Positions 1-12,820 of a stretch of DNA of 64,000 nt are shown piece by piece. Position numbers and translations under genes: made by a program. Below the pieces are notes generated by a model. It ran no database searches and was not told where the DNA came from. It was given only the letters and a program-made list of their open reading frames with translations. Where the stretch lies: NCBI GenBank assembly GCA_008694505.1, contig VZDJ01004378.1, positions 9,609,472-9,673,471 on the forward strand, written 5' to 3'. This stretch comes from Cyanoderma ruficeps. Lineage: Eukaryota > Chordata > Aves > Passeriformes > Timaliidae. Positions within the stretch are counted from its first letter, which is position 1, and every line of letters begins with the position of its first letter.

Positions 1-3000
1 CAATTATGAAGTACTGTAGGCGTAGTAAATGTTCTGGAAAATTTTCAAGCACTACTGTATCCTAGATTTGATATTTCTTTATAATACTGAATTGTGATTT
101 TTGGAGACGTGACTTCTGAGTGAACCAGCTTGTGTTAAGATATGCTTGGAGGTTTGCTCCACAATAATATCCATGCAGCTGGATGGGCAGTATGAGCAAA
201 GGGACATGAAGAGGTCAGACTACATAAAAGAGCTAAAACAAAGCAGTGGATATTGTGCCTTAGATAAAACATTATATAGATGCAGCTGCAGTGACCCTGT
301 TTTTCTGCCCCCTGATTATGATGCAGCTATATACACAACTAATATGTGAAGTTTTTCTTTTTTCTAGTATAGTTTCCCACATTGATGTTATATCAAACTG
401 TGCTCATTTTCCTTGGAGTTTTTTTGAAGGTAGGTGTCTCTAAAATCGATATTCAGCCACAGTGAATGATTGCATGAAGGTCAGTAGCTGTGAGCACTAA
501 GCCCTGATACAGTCAAAGCAATTTTAGCAGGATTCCATTTAACAATGAAATCCATTTACTTATTTCAACATACTGTTATGTAGTCCATAGGCAATTTTAT
601 TCATGCATTCCCACAGGGTTGTTATCCCAAAGACACTGCATGGTAATGCAAACTATGTGAAAACAAATGCTGATGAAAGTCAAGAGAAAATTAAGAGAAA
701 TTACTTATGGCCCACTTGTATTTCTGATTCTTATTAGACATAGCACACTAACATTCCAGATGCAAGAAGAGCATTACTCAGGGTTTCTGTTATACTGCAA
801 ATAATCGATTCCCAAGTTGCAAAACCATCAGAAATATATTTAATTCATTTTGTTGTCCACACCAATATGTTTTACTCTTTCAACAATCTTTAAAATGTGG
901 CTATTTGTATTAGATTTAATATTCTGAATATCAATGAAAACTTTCACGTATGTTCTTTAGTGTCTAAAGCTTCTACCTGTGTCAGTAATGTGCTATAGAA
1001 ATACTGATAAAGAGATGGAGATAACTGAGTGGCAGCTAGGAGAAATAGATGCAAGTCATTCATGCTTTTGAGATTCCTCAAAAGTCTGTTTCATGACCCT
1101 CACATATTTCTCCATCCTCACCAGGACACCAAGTGGTTCAGATATTAATAGGAGCCAGGTGTAGGTATGTGCCAAACAAATTGTGAATAATGCAAGTAGA
1201 AAATTGTTGTCATTATCAAGCTTTCACTGTTCATTTCTTTTTTTCTTTCCACCTCTTTTCTCACATAGTGAAATCCTTAGATGAGTATAGTTAAATATAA
1301 AAGTGTAAGACGTGCTAAATGAGGCTTTTTGTGGCTAATATTTTTTTCACCTAATCTGTTGTTCTGAAAAGCAGGTATCTAATCTAAGCTATACATTCTG
1401 AAGTTACTGGAAGAACATCAGAAGAAAGCTTTCATTAGCTAATATAAATTATAGTGTCCATTTTAATCTGGGAAGAGTAGTATACAATTCATGATTTTTC
1501 TTTGTGTTAATGAGATCAACAGTACTCAAGTATTGTCTGGGCATGTATTTTCTTTACAGTGAAACCCACAAAAAGTACAAAACTAAGCACAGTACAATCA
1601 CACACAACAGCTTTATTGATTGCCCTGTTTTGTCTAGACTTTTAATGGGAATGACAGTCACAGATGTACAACAATAGCAATCAAAGTATTTGTTATGCCA
1701 TACAAAAAACATCAGGGCAATTCAATTTGCAATTTTGTATTTTTGTTGGGTTTTTTTCCTTTTGTCTTCTCTTCACTTTTACCAGCTATCTACTTTTCAA
1801 TATCCACTGGGAGTTTATGTGTTTATATGTTATGTGTTCATTGTTATTTTAACTCCCACAAAGACACAAAAATTACAAAATATACTTCTAATCACTAATT
1901 ATATTGATTTTTTTTTAAGAAAGGGCACATAATTTAAATAGTTTTTTGAGCATTTCTGTATTTTGATAAAGTGTAGCCTTTAAACTACATGGCCTTTAAA
2001 GCTCTGTTCCATCTTCAAAAACATATCTTGCTATCATACATTTAAGAAAAATAGAGAAAAACAGTAATCATAAGACTCATCTTTTTTGTATGTGTGCCAC
2101 TGATCAGTACAATCTTGATGTTCAAGGTGTCTTTTGTTTAAAATTTTTAGGAGTTTATTCTACCAATACTTTTCCTGAATAAAATTAAATACAAGGAAGC
2201 CAAATCTGAACCTTTCTAGCATTTATCAGGTTGTAAGATGTAAAGATAAGTGAGCAGTTCATAACAGACTGCAATATTACTACAATGTTATTAGAAATTA
2301 AATACTCTTTTATTATTATAGCATGAAAGGAATTCCAAGATTATTGCATAGTATCTGGGATTTTTTTCTCAAACCCTATATCTACTAATCTCTCTACTCT
2401 GTATTTTGCAGTAGTTTAATTTTTTTGTAGGACATTTTAATTTCTTCTAATGTTTTTTACAAACTTCAAAGATATTTTCACAGTTTGTGTGCCTACTTGT
2501 CTGTTCTTTTAAATTACTTAGCCACTTATTCACAATGCCAGACAGAAAAGGAGCGGAAAACAAAATATTAAAAAAAAATCTGGAAAAGGACCTGAGAAGG
2601 AAAGACTACTAACCAAATATATATGAAATCTACACATTGTGTTTACATCTATTCTAGTATATTAAATTAATGAAGTCCAAGGTGAACTGTACCTTTCATT
2701 CTTACGCTTAATGATGAGAAGTAGAATTCTAAGTAGAATTTTATTGTGCTGGAAAAATAAATATTGGACCTGCAGATTACTCAAACTTTTTGTATTGGAA
2801 AGATCCCTTTCATGTCTGTCTATCTGATTTGCAAGCTGTGCAGTTACCATCCATGTTCTGTGAGCCTTAGTGCAGCAATGCCAGGAGTGCAGAAAAGTTG
2901 TTGTGATTTTAGACTGTGTCAGGTCAGGACAGCCCACTGCTTATTTATGAGTGTGCAACCATCCTTCCCACTCTGATTGTCATCTTTCCAGTTGTCATCT

Positions 3001-5048
3001 CTGCTTGTTGTATGACAAGAAATTCCAGTGATGTTCTTTCAAAATAAAACAATTAATAGAACATTAATTCACACAATCAATATGGGGTTTGATTTAGGCA
3101 TTGCTTGCTTCTTTGAGTTCATTTTTGGAGACAGAAAGGCCATGTTTTCACCTGTAATATATCTATATTCAGCATCAGTCTTTCATCTTTATTCTTTTAG
3201 CCATCCTTTTGAAGTCAGTCTTTTGGGGATTCTTTAGTTAGGTGGTTTGTTTCAATATTACCACCCTGAAAATGACATGAAAACCAAAATAAGGGCAGTA
3301 TTTCTCCAAGAACAAGTAAACAGGATTAATTGTATTCTACCCACATTCACAATGAAGAAGAAAACCAGTATTTTTACCAGGACGATACAGAAGAAGGGAA
3401 AGGTGACTTCTTTGATACAGCTGCAATAGCTGATAGAAAAGTCAGAAGAGGACAGGAAAAGATGTTGCTTGATTAAAAATAAAATTAAGGGAAACCTTGC
3501 TAATATGTTAATGTATTTGGATTACATATGGGCATTTAACCAAGACTTAAGTGAACGATATTATCAAAGGAGAAAGATAAAGCTCCAAATCACAATCCAT
3601 TTTTGTTCCCGAATTATGTGTAGAAAAATAACAATCAAGTTAAAAAACAAGAAGCAATTTTCTCATGGCACTCACTCTACATTCAGTGCAGTATGTTTCC
3701 ATATGAGGCCAAAAAAGAAAGACCTGTGTCCAAGATGAGGAAGACAAAAAGGGAAAACTTTGTCTCTGATCTGTTTATCTTGCTGACAACATGAAAAGTA
3801 ATTACAGTAACCCTGGGTAACCTGTGCACAGGGCTGTGTGGAAGCATTTCAAACAAGCGTAAGAAAGAGGGTGCAGAAATTGAATTTACATAGCATATAC
3901 ATAGTTACATGATGCAACATGATTCCATCAGGGATTATAACTGAGAAACTTTGGAGAGATGGCACTGTAACCATATTTACACATATGGTAGTAGACATCC
4001 TCTCCCCAGGCAAAAATACCACTGTTACCTCGTCCCCATCATTTCCATGATTATGGAAAAGAACATCACTAAAAGCACATCAACTTTATTAAAAGACTTT
4101 ATTCCTAATTTACAGCAGTGCCATCATTTAGAAAAATCACAGCAGTCTAAAATTTCTAAGAACTAACTTTCCTAATGGTAAACATGATCTGAAGCTTGAG
4201 GATATATATTTTAATTTCCCTCATGTTACATTACTTGATTCATTCACAAGTAACTGTTATGGGCAGGTGCATTTGCAAGCCTTTGGGGGCTGATATGATG
4301 CATGACTACATCACTGGACTTAAAGTAGCTTTGAACACACTTACCCTAAAACGGGAGCACCAAATCACTTACTGAATTTGTAAACAAGCAGGATGAATAA
4401 GCCAAAGCGAATCATTGCCAAAAGTGGTTTTGCTACTTTATCCAATTAGCACTTTTACTTCATTCAGAGCTCTCCACAGCTCTATGTTTTGCTGCCTCCT
4501 TAGCAGCTTTCTGCTATTTTCTAACCTGAGAAATTATTCTGCACATTCAACTCAATATACACAGCTGTCTTTGGCACAGCCCTGGCTGCTGTGCAGAATC
4601 AGCTAGGGCCAACATCTACTTGGATACTGGAAATCACCCACTGGATAGGACTGAAACATACTCAGTATTTGACTGGAATGGTAAATAAAACATTTACCTA
4701 CAATGAGCAAAGTTCTCTTTTCTTACTAGAAAGAGAGTATCTGTTTTTCTGGAGTGACTGAAGTGATATTTTATACACTGAAATTCATATCATATGCAAT
4801 CACAAAACTGTATTTTTCTTCATACAAAGATAACGGCAATGAAAATAAGGTAGAACTACCCTTCAGTAGAAACTAGGTGTTAAAACAGTTTGGAGTAAGA
4901 GTTATTCCAAGTCCATGAATGAACTAGCTGCTTCCCTCCTGGTTTCATGCATAGCATCTAAATTTTTCACGATGTTTATTGCCTTCAGCCTTGCTGTTTT
5001 GAATTCCAAGGTGTGCTGCCTTCAGATGTCCTTAGGAGAGGGAAGACA

Positions 5049-5106
5049 GAAAAAAAGAAAAAACCAACAAACAAAACCCCTACAAAAACAAACAAGCAAA
5101 CAAGTA
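5049..5106. repeat. A-rich (CAAA)n-like simple sequence
   Basis: Low-complexity A/C tract with interrupted AAAC/CAAA units (for example ACAAACAAGCAAACAAG). It resembles a decayed microsatellite or the remains of an A-rich tail. No adjoining retrotransposon body is evident. Confidence 0.6.
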
Positions 5107-6386
5107 CAATGAGATAGCTGAAAGAGGAGTCAAAGGCTCAAGAGCCTACTGTTCCTGACTATATTACATGGATATTAATGTGGATGGCACAAATGAGCTC
5201 TTGACCAAAACCTACCTACTGGGCCAGGTCTACAAACAACAAGTTATTACACAAAAGGTGGTTATCACCCTTCACTGATGTCCCCATCCATGAGAGTTAG
5301 TTTAGTTTCAAAGTCAGAGAATGATCTGTAGGTTGTGAAACAATTTCACAAAGGTTTTTGTTAAGAGGGAAAATTACTATAGTGATAAGAAAGGCAAGAT
5401 TTCAGACAATCCCATTTGTGAGTTTGGATCAGATATCCTCCTGCCTCTCTTCTCCTAAAACATGGACATAATCTCCTTCATCACTGTATAGAGAACTCTC
5501 TTAAGGAAAATTACTACTTCTATTCAGACACTCTGGGTTAAATGTTTCTTTTTTTGCTAATTTTGGACAATTGTCTTAGAAGGTAGATGTCAGATTAATC
5601 TGAAATAACCCTGGGGTAAACGGACATTGCATGTTATTCCTATGCCACTTTGACTGTGTGGTGTAACCTTCTAAGTGTGAAACTTGCATCCACTTCACTG
5701 TACCATAGCCCCATAAAATATTTCCTGGAGTAGAATTGCAGCTGGTCTCACTGAGTTCCCAAAGAGACAGTATCCCCCACAATGAAACAATTACGTAACC
5801 AAGACAGCTGTTTACCATTCAGTTAAAAACCATGAATAAACAGCCTTCAGTCCCTCCTTCATGTTGCCCAAAATGTGTGTTTTGTGACACTTGCAATTAA
5901 AATGTCTCCAGTGTACCTTTTAGAGTAGGAAAATATCATAGAAATGGCACATCATGTCACAATATCATTATACCTAAAAGCTGCAGAGAAAGGACAGTCC
6001 TGTTCTAACACAGATACAGGAACAGTAATTATCAAGTCAAGTCTTTTATTAGCTATCCAGGCCTTGTTCACTGTAATTATTGTATCTCTTCTTTTTTTGA
6101 ACACCGCTATAATGCAGCCCTCCAGCAGTCAGCTCATTAAACTTGTATCTATTATTTTTCAGAATACAAAGTATTACACTGCAGTAATTTTGTTATTTAT
6201 ACAAAATAAAATTATATATATGACAATTTAGAATAAGAAACAGAAGTTAAGAATTCTTGAGTCCCTCACTTATTCCAAAAGCAATACTTTCCAAAATGCA
6301 TTGTGTTTTTCCCCAGCAGGATCTAGGAGGTGTGTTGTGTTTTTTGTCACAAATCCGCATATATGTGTATTGCTCTCCAAATGACA

Positions 6387-6467
6387 CAAACCAAACCAAC
6401 CAACCAAACAAGCAAAATCTTAAGACAAAACAAAACCAACAAAACCCAAACAAAAGAAAAAAACCCT
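6387..6467. repeat. A/C-rich (CCAA)n/(CAAAA)n simple sequence
   Basis: Interrupted run of AACC, CCAA and CAAAA units (such as CCAACCAACCAAACAAGC) with almost no G or T. The lack of stops on the plus strand makes short spurious reading frames here on both strands, which should not be read as genes. Confidence 0.65.
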
Positions 6468-9400
6468 GAACTCAAAACCACCAAAGGACAATTGCACTTC
6501 TGTAGTTTCCTATATTCCATGTGAGCCTGACACAGCAAGGTATTAAATTTTCACGAATTCACAGCACATCATGAAAAAGAACTGAGTTCCTAATAACTTT
6601 TAAAGATCTTTATCTGCTATGCAAGAGGCAGTCTGAAAGTGAGATCCCGCTCTCTAAAATAAGGATCCTAATAGGAGGATTATTGCTGAATTACTTTCAC
6701 AGTGAATTTTTTCTGTAAGCTATACTATATTGCTTACATCCTCTCCCCATCCTCCAGAAGAAGGAAATCTTGACAGAAACAACAAAGAAGCAAATGAGAT
6801 TTCTAGGAGTAATCCCACTCCTGTCTAATTGATTAATTTCTACAGGGGAGGATTATCACAAGCGCTGATCTATCTTCTCTCAGTTTCTCCTGAAACTTGT
6901 ACAATTTTTGACCAGTGTAACTTAAAGACTTTTTATGACACCTTTTGCCGTGCACTGAGACAATTCCCACTACCTAAAATGAGGAGCACCATGAGCAATA
7001 TGTGACATCCTTTAAGCTTTTGCAGACTCCAGAAGGAAAGCAATAGATGACAGTATTCCGATCCCAGCCCCAGAAGTAGCTATTGTTAGTCCATAGTGAA
7101 AAATACCACTTTTCTCCTTTATTTGACCCAGTGTATCACTAGTTTTGTTCACATCTTAATGCATCAGTCCAGATAACAGTGTAAGAATGCAAGGGTGAAT
7201 GTCAAAGAAGAATATTATTAGAACCCCTTGTGGAGATGAAGTGTCCCAAAGAATAACCCTTATGAGTCTGCTTGTTGAAAGGCAGAGAGCAAAGGATAAG
7301 GAGCGATCTCATTGTGTGAATTTCTTGTATTCAGAGTCACAAATATATAATGTCAAACTCTGGTTTTAGCTATATTAATAGTAAATCTAAATCTCTGAAT
7401 AGGGAATTGGGAGAAAGGATTTTTCTTGCACAGAAACAAACTGAAAAATCATGCGTGCTATACAATAATAATAATGTGAGTTCATCCAAATTTGAATAGA
7501 TATTGCATCTCAAAGAATTGAGGGAATTTTTTATCACTAACTGCCCACATAGACATGTGAGAAGCAAGATTGATAACACAGCAAATATTAGCATCAAAAA
7601 ACTACCACAACTTTACTATGTGAATCATTTTTAGAGCTACAAAGTTAAACTGCAAAAAATATTACGTGTGGTGTTGGTCTTTTGAATTTTTCTGCACGTT
7701 AAGCGCGCCATACAATCAACTTCTTCAACTGTTTAAGATGAAAATTACTTTTCACGTTTTTCAGATAAATGCATACAAACTTCACAGCTCACCCTAGAAT
7801 GTTAATCAATAGATATTAGAAATATTCAAATTTATTATTTACAGAACACAGAAATAAAGTGTTTTGTCTCATTTCCTCCATGTTGGAATCCTTAGGTAAA
7901 AAATGAATGTTGAGAAAGTGCTGGGTTTCCCCTTTTTCCCATTCTTGCATAAAAACTGTGCTTTTAGCTTCACAAAACCTTTGTGATTTGGTTATAGCAG
8001 GAAAACTACATACCTCCTAATGCGTTTTGTTGTTTTAATGTACCAAATTCAACAGAAAGAGAATAATGTGTATTCATTTAAAAAAAAAACACACATAAAA
8101 ATCCATTCAAAATGTTATATTTATGTACACCTGAATCTGTAGGAAAATAGAAAATGAGGGAAAAAGTGATTTTTAAGGATGTGTGGTCCATCAAAGATTA
8201 ACCTTTATTGGGTGAAATAATTGACAAATATTCAAGTTGGGCACTGAGGAAAAGGGCCTCTAGATAAGGACAATGCAATTCTTTGTGATTGAGAGCTTGA
8301 ATTGAATGTGTAAATGGTCTACAATGAAATTAACATTACTCCTAGATATTAAATGCCTTCGTGAAGAAAAGCTGAAAAATCCTTTCTTGTGGGATCCATT
8401 CTGGCAGTGGGCAGTACTGCACGCACAGCATGCAAAGCTTTGTTTTTCAGTTATGTTTTGAGGCTTAGAAAGACCCTCACTAAGTGATTAAACCAAGCCT
8501 ATGGATGTCTTAATATTCTTCATATAATAGGTGCAAATATTCTGTAGCCTGCATTAATGCAGAGGAGAAAGAGGAAGGAGAAGCAAGGATAACCCATTAG
8601 AGAAATTGCCAGAGAACGTGAAACGTGCACAGAACAACTCGGGGAGATAGGCTGATCAAGTTTACATACAAATTCCAGGAGCTATTGCACAAACAATGTA
8701 TAGCTTCCCCACTGTGCTCCAAAATATCAGCCCAGGCTCACTTTCTTCTGATAGAATGGAAATGGAATTTTGAAGCCTGCATGACAGCAAAAGTATTTCT
8801 ATTTTCTAAAACTGTTTTCTTTTGATCCTTTCTTACACAAGTTCAGTTTTAGAAGATTCTTCGTTTTTTTCATACGCCTTTTAAACCTCCCCCCTCCTTC
8901 TTTTTAAAATGTCTCCGTATGAAAGTTCCATGATTTTCAGGATGCTTATAGTGTAATATGTGTACTTTTGTGTGTTAATATTGAGATCTTGGTAGGAAAG
9001 ATGGACACTTAGCACTTCTTGCCCTGGCTCTAGTTTTCCTTACCACTTTCAAGACTATGAACCTCAGAAACATGTGCTGCCAAAACAGCATCTGATGGCA
9101 GCATCCTATCTGCCCAACATCAGGTCAAATCCTGCTACTCAAAATCAACCTAGCTGGAACTTTTAACCGTCAGAGGTTTATTCAGTGGGCTGCTCATGGA
9201 GATCCTTTTTATGGTGGTGCTGGGATCACAGACTGTGTATGGACAATAAAGCACTCATACAAAATCCAGGAATGTGTACCCAAAATGTTTCAGTACACAA
9301 GGAATTAAATAATGCATTTATTTTTGAAAATTGCTTCATACTCATATACTAATACACATATCTATAATAAAAGCAAGAAAAACTATAATCGTGGATTACT

Positions 9401-12070
9401 GTGGTTTTCTATATATTAATACCTTGGGCAACATGAGAAAGTATATTGGTGGTTTCAATTTTAGTGATATGTTTACAGCTAAAGAAAAAGTCTGGTCGAT
9501 ATCTGAAGATAAATATCAAAACACACCAGGAATAAGAGTGATGTTGCTGAAAGCTGTGTGCTGGACCTGAATAACCTTTTGTTCCGGACCTGTTTCTGAT
9601 ATTGATAACTCTTTATGTATGAAGTCTGAGTATATATTTTTTGATGACTTCAAAACAACAACAACAAAAAAAATCCAAGACCATGCAATTTTTCTAAAGA
9701 AACCATGTGTGTGTGGACTACGGATAAGAGAGGATGCAATCAATTTTGTGTATGTCAGGATTTTAACTTTTACCTTTGTTAAAATATTATCTATGCTTAA
9801 ATATCTTGATATTTTTAAGTCATTTATCCCTTTGCCCCCTTTTTCACTGCAGATTTGTTATAACTATTTTCATTATTTTCATGGTCTCCCTCTAATTTAT
9901 TAATGATTTTGTCTTCTTAGCATATGTCAATAAAAATAGAAAACTAAGTCACGAGTCTGGATTTTGGGGCACTAAAATTCATACTAGTACATGGCTAATT
10001 TCAGCTGTCAAGCAACTTTTCAGGAGCATTATAGCAAGGAAGAAATTAAAGAAATTTCTCTGAAATAAAAATCAACCACAGTACAAATAAGACTCAAGTA
10101 ATGGTAAAATGCATTTGGCAGGAGATTTAATGATTAAAGACAGGTACTATATCTACACAAAACATTCCAGGTCTACTGCTGAACTGGTGATCTTGCTATC
10201 CTATGGATTAAGTATTTTCCCCCCAAAACTGAGACATCATCCAGAGCTTAGCCTGAAACAGTGACTATTCCTCAAAAGATTAGCCTCTTATAGGGAAAAA
10301 AGGAATGAATTTTATAGGACAAACCTACATAAAACTTTGCTAGCTGGCTTCAGGATAAATAAAGGACCCTAGCACTACTTAGTTTACAGGCATAGAGTTA
10401 CAGATGTCTTTGGACATCATTTGCTTCACTTCTGGTGTCACACACCTTCCCTAGAATTGGGAGGAGAAAGTTTATTTTGATTTGATTAAAAAATAATCAA
10501 ATGTATCTGAAACTTCAGTATATATCTTGATCTAGTAGTTTTGCATCTACTTCTTCCTATCTGTCTCTTGCTGATGTAATCTTCTTTATATTTATTTATC
10601 CAAAGTAATCTCTTATAGCTTCTTCATAATCTGCTAATTCAACTTTCTTATCTATTTTCCAATCTTAACTTTTTCCTTTTCCTTTATTAATTTCTCAGTA
10701 TACTTTACAATTTTATTGGAGGATACACAGTGGATCATTGAAGCATATAAAAACATTTAAAAGACAGTCTAACATATTGGAAAATTGAAATTCCCACAGT
10801 GCAAAACAGTGTGCTCTACACACCTAGCATTCCTTATATATTTTGTTAAATTTTAGGGACAGAAATGTCAGTTGACTCTTGTTCACCAAGTTCTCAAGAA
10901 TATTTTCCATTCCTTACACATATGCACTTCTCTTACTTTTCAAAGGAAAAGTACCCAGCTTCATCAAGTACCCATTATTCAGAATTTCTGTCATGATATC
11001 ACTATCAGTTTTATAGTACTGGAATTTCAATTAACATATGCAGCACTTACATTAATTCCAGTAGTTCATTTCCAATATGGAGTAATCTATGGCCTTTTGA
11101 GTAAAAATTTTAGATATTCCAATTGGATATATCTAGTTCAAGAAATAACTGAAGATTCAGAACAGAATGGCTTTAAGTACTGCATTTACACTTTGATGTT
11201 TAATACACAGAAAAGACAGAATTACAGGTTTGCCAAGAAAAGCAATTAACACACTGCCGGATATCTTTGAAGTAATATTTCAGAAGACATATAACTACTA
11301 ATTCTCTCTTTGACTTACCCACACACACATTTTAGCTGTTTTGAGCATTTTGATTATACAAAGTCTGGGTCCTAGAACTGGGATCCAGATTTCTTTCCTA
11401 GACACAGTGATTGTTATTCCATTATTTTCAGCAGAGATAGTCCTAATCTGCATGACTTAAACGAAGAAGATAAGCTATACTTACAAGATATAATTTCTTG
11501 TAACTTCACAGTTTCCTTAATTTATTTCAGTATTTGGAGGTTTATCTATTTCTTCCACTGAGATGAAACTTTTTCTCCCACATTCCTAAGAGCCAAGGCA
11601 GTAAATATGCTATCTTCTCAATTCCCACTTTGACAGTGGCTACTCCAGCACTAGGCACAGTGGTGTAGACACCCAGTTCCACTCATCTGCTTGAAGTTTC
11701 CTGCTCCACATACTTCCTCCACTGAAGAAGCAGCAGAATGTGACATCTGTGGCAGCTATTGCTACTCCTAGTCATTAAACATGATTTATTTAGATTTCCT
11801 CCATTACTTATTTAGAAAAGAAGGTGTCTGGAAATTTCCTATTTCATTTTTAATTACTCTTTCCCTATCTTGCCAATCTGCTTACAACTAGACTGTCTTT
11901 TTCCATATATCAGTGTTTCTATTACTACAGAGCTTAGTGATTTTACAGCACCACAACTTTGCACACTTTAACTGATTTCACCCACTATAATCAAACTTCC
12001 ATGACCCTGTGTTATTTTTACTCAAATGTATGCATTTGATGGGCTGTGTCAAATCTGCTAAAACTTGTAG

Positions 12071-12110
12071 ATGGCAGTGAATATTACAAAATGGCAGTGA
12101 ATATTACAAA
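12071..12110. repeat. Exact 20-bp tandem duplication
   Basis: The 20-mer ATGGCAGTGAATATTACAAA occurs twice head to tail with no mismatch, so the duplication is recent. It could be polymorphic or a local assembly artefact. Confidence 0.9.
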
Positions 12111-12365
12111 ACTGCTGCTTGAGCAGAACATCCTGTTTACAAGTAATAGTGAGAATCATGAAAATGGTTGTAAGGCAATAGGTCTTTAGGACAGGAGACT
12201 GGAAGTGACTGGCTAGAAGAAGGACAAAGTAAAATGAAATAACAGGGATGAACAAAATTTGGTGGAAAAAGTCAATGCTGTAAGTATTTTAATTTCAGAT
12301 TTGTGTTTGAATAAAAAATTGTGGCATCTCTTTTAAGGTGTTGAATAATTTTTAATTCTTGTTCT

Positions 12366-12815
12366 TGTCCTAGGGTGACTATGATGCCTGTATCACCAAT
12401 CGTCTGTTCTGTCTGTGGTGTGTGTGTTCTGTACCTTTAAGACTGATTCTGAGAGGAGCAGGGAAGAAGACGCGCGCAGTTTGTTTTGGGAAAACATTTT
12501 TCACTCCTACTCACTTCTTCGTTCGTCGTCCTTGTGTGTGTTCGTCGGATGTGCGGACAGCGGCGAGAGAGTTTTTTTTTTCCCTCTTCTTTTTTTTGTT
12601 TAGTTAGTCTAGCTAGCTGAGAAAAAAACAAACAAACNTCATATTATTCATTCCTATGCTTGTGGGCAGCTTGTTTGTTAAATAAATTGTTTTTTTCACT
12701 TTTCTCCGAGGAAGTTCTTTTCCCGGACCCACTGGGGGAGGGGCCATTTAGGTTTTTCCCTCCCGAGGAACCCCCATTTGGAGGTTTCCTCCCAAATTTG
12801 CCCTAAACCAGGACA
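12366..12815 (+). mobile_element. Solo LTR of an endogenous retrovirus (450 bp, ERVL-like)
   Basis: The element starts TGTCCT and ends AGGACA, so its termini are inverted repeats of the TG...CA kind expected of an LTR. It is bracketed by a perfect 5-bp target-site duplication, GTTCT at 12361-12365 and 12816-12820. Reading on the plus strand there is a CCAAT box at 12396-12400, a TTTAA TATA-like motif at 12436-12440, a CpG-dense stretch at 12471-12565, a T-rich tract, and an AATAAA at 12681-12686, followed by a GC-richer 3' part. No second LTR or internal region lies beside it, so it is a solo LTR left by recombination. A 5-bp duplication is usual for ERVL-type elements (other classes usually give 4 or 6). 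The family assignment is inference; the boundaries are seen directly. One ambiguous base (N) is at 12638. Confidence 0.9.
12681..12686 (+). promoter_or_regulatory. LTR poly(A) signal AATAAA
   Basis: Canonical hexamer inside the 12.4-kb solo LTR, followed at once by a T-rich run that could be its downstream element. It supports plus-strand orientation of the LTR. Confidence 0.7.
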
Positions 12816-12820
12816 GTTCT

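Larger units (their letters stand above)
1..12360. other. AT-rich non-coding sequence, no gene recognised
   Basis: I see no coding exon, RNA gene or clear transposon in this stretch. Open frames are at most about 125 codons (the longest is around 10.87-11.25 kb), with AT-driven composition and no recognisable domain. Local features are two A/C-rich simple tracts, short (CAA)n runs near 9.66 kb and one 20-bp tandem duplication, listed separately. Ancient diverged repeats may be present below what can be recognised by eye. Confidence 0.7.

Noticed and set aside
10872..11249. 125-codon plus-strand frame
   Set aside because: Unrecognised and AT-driven; no evidence beyond length.
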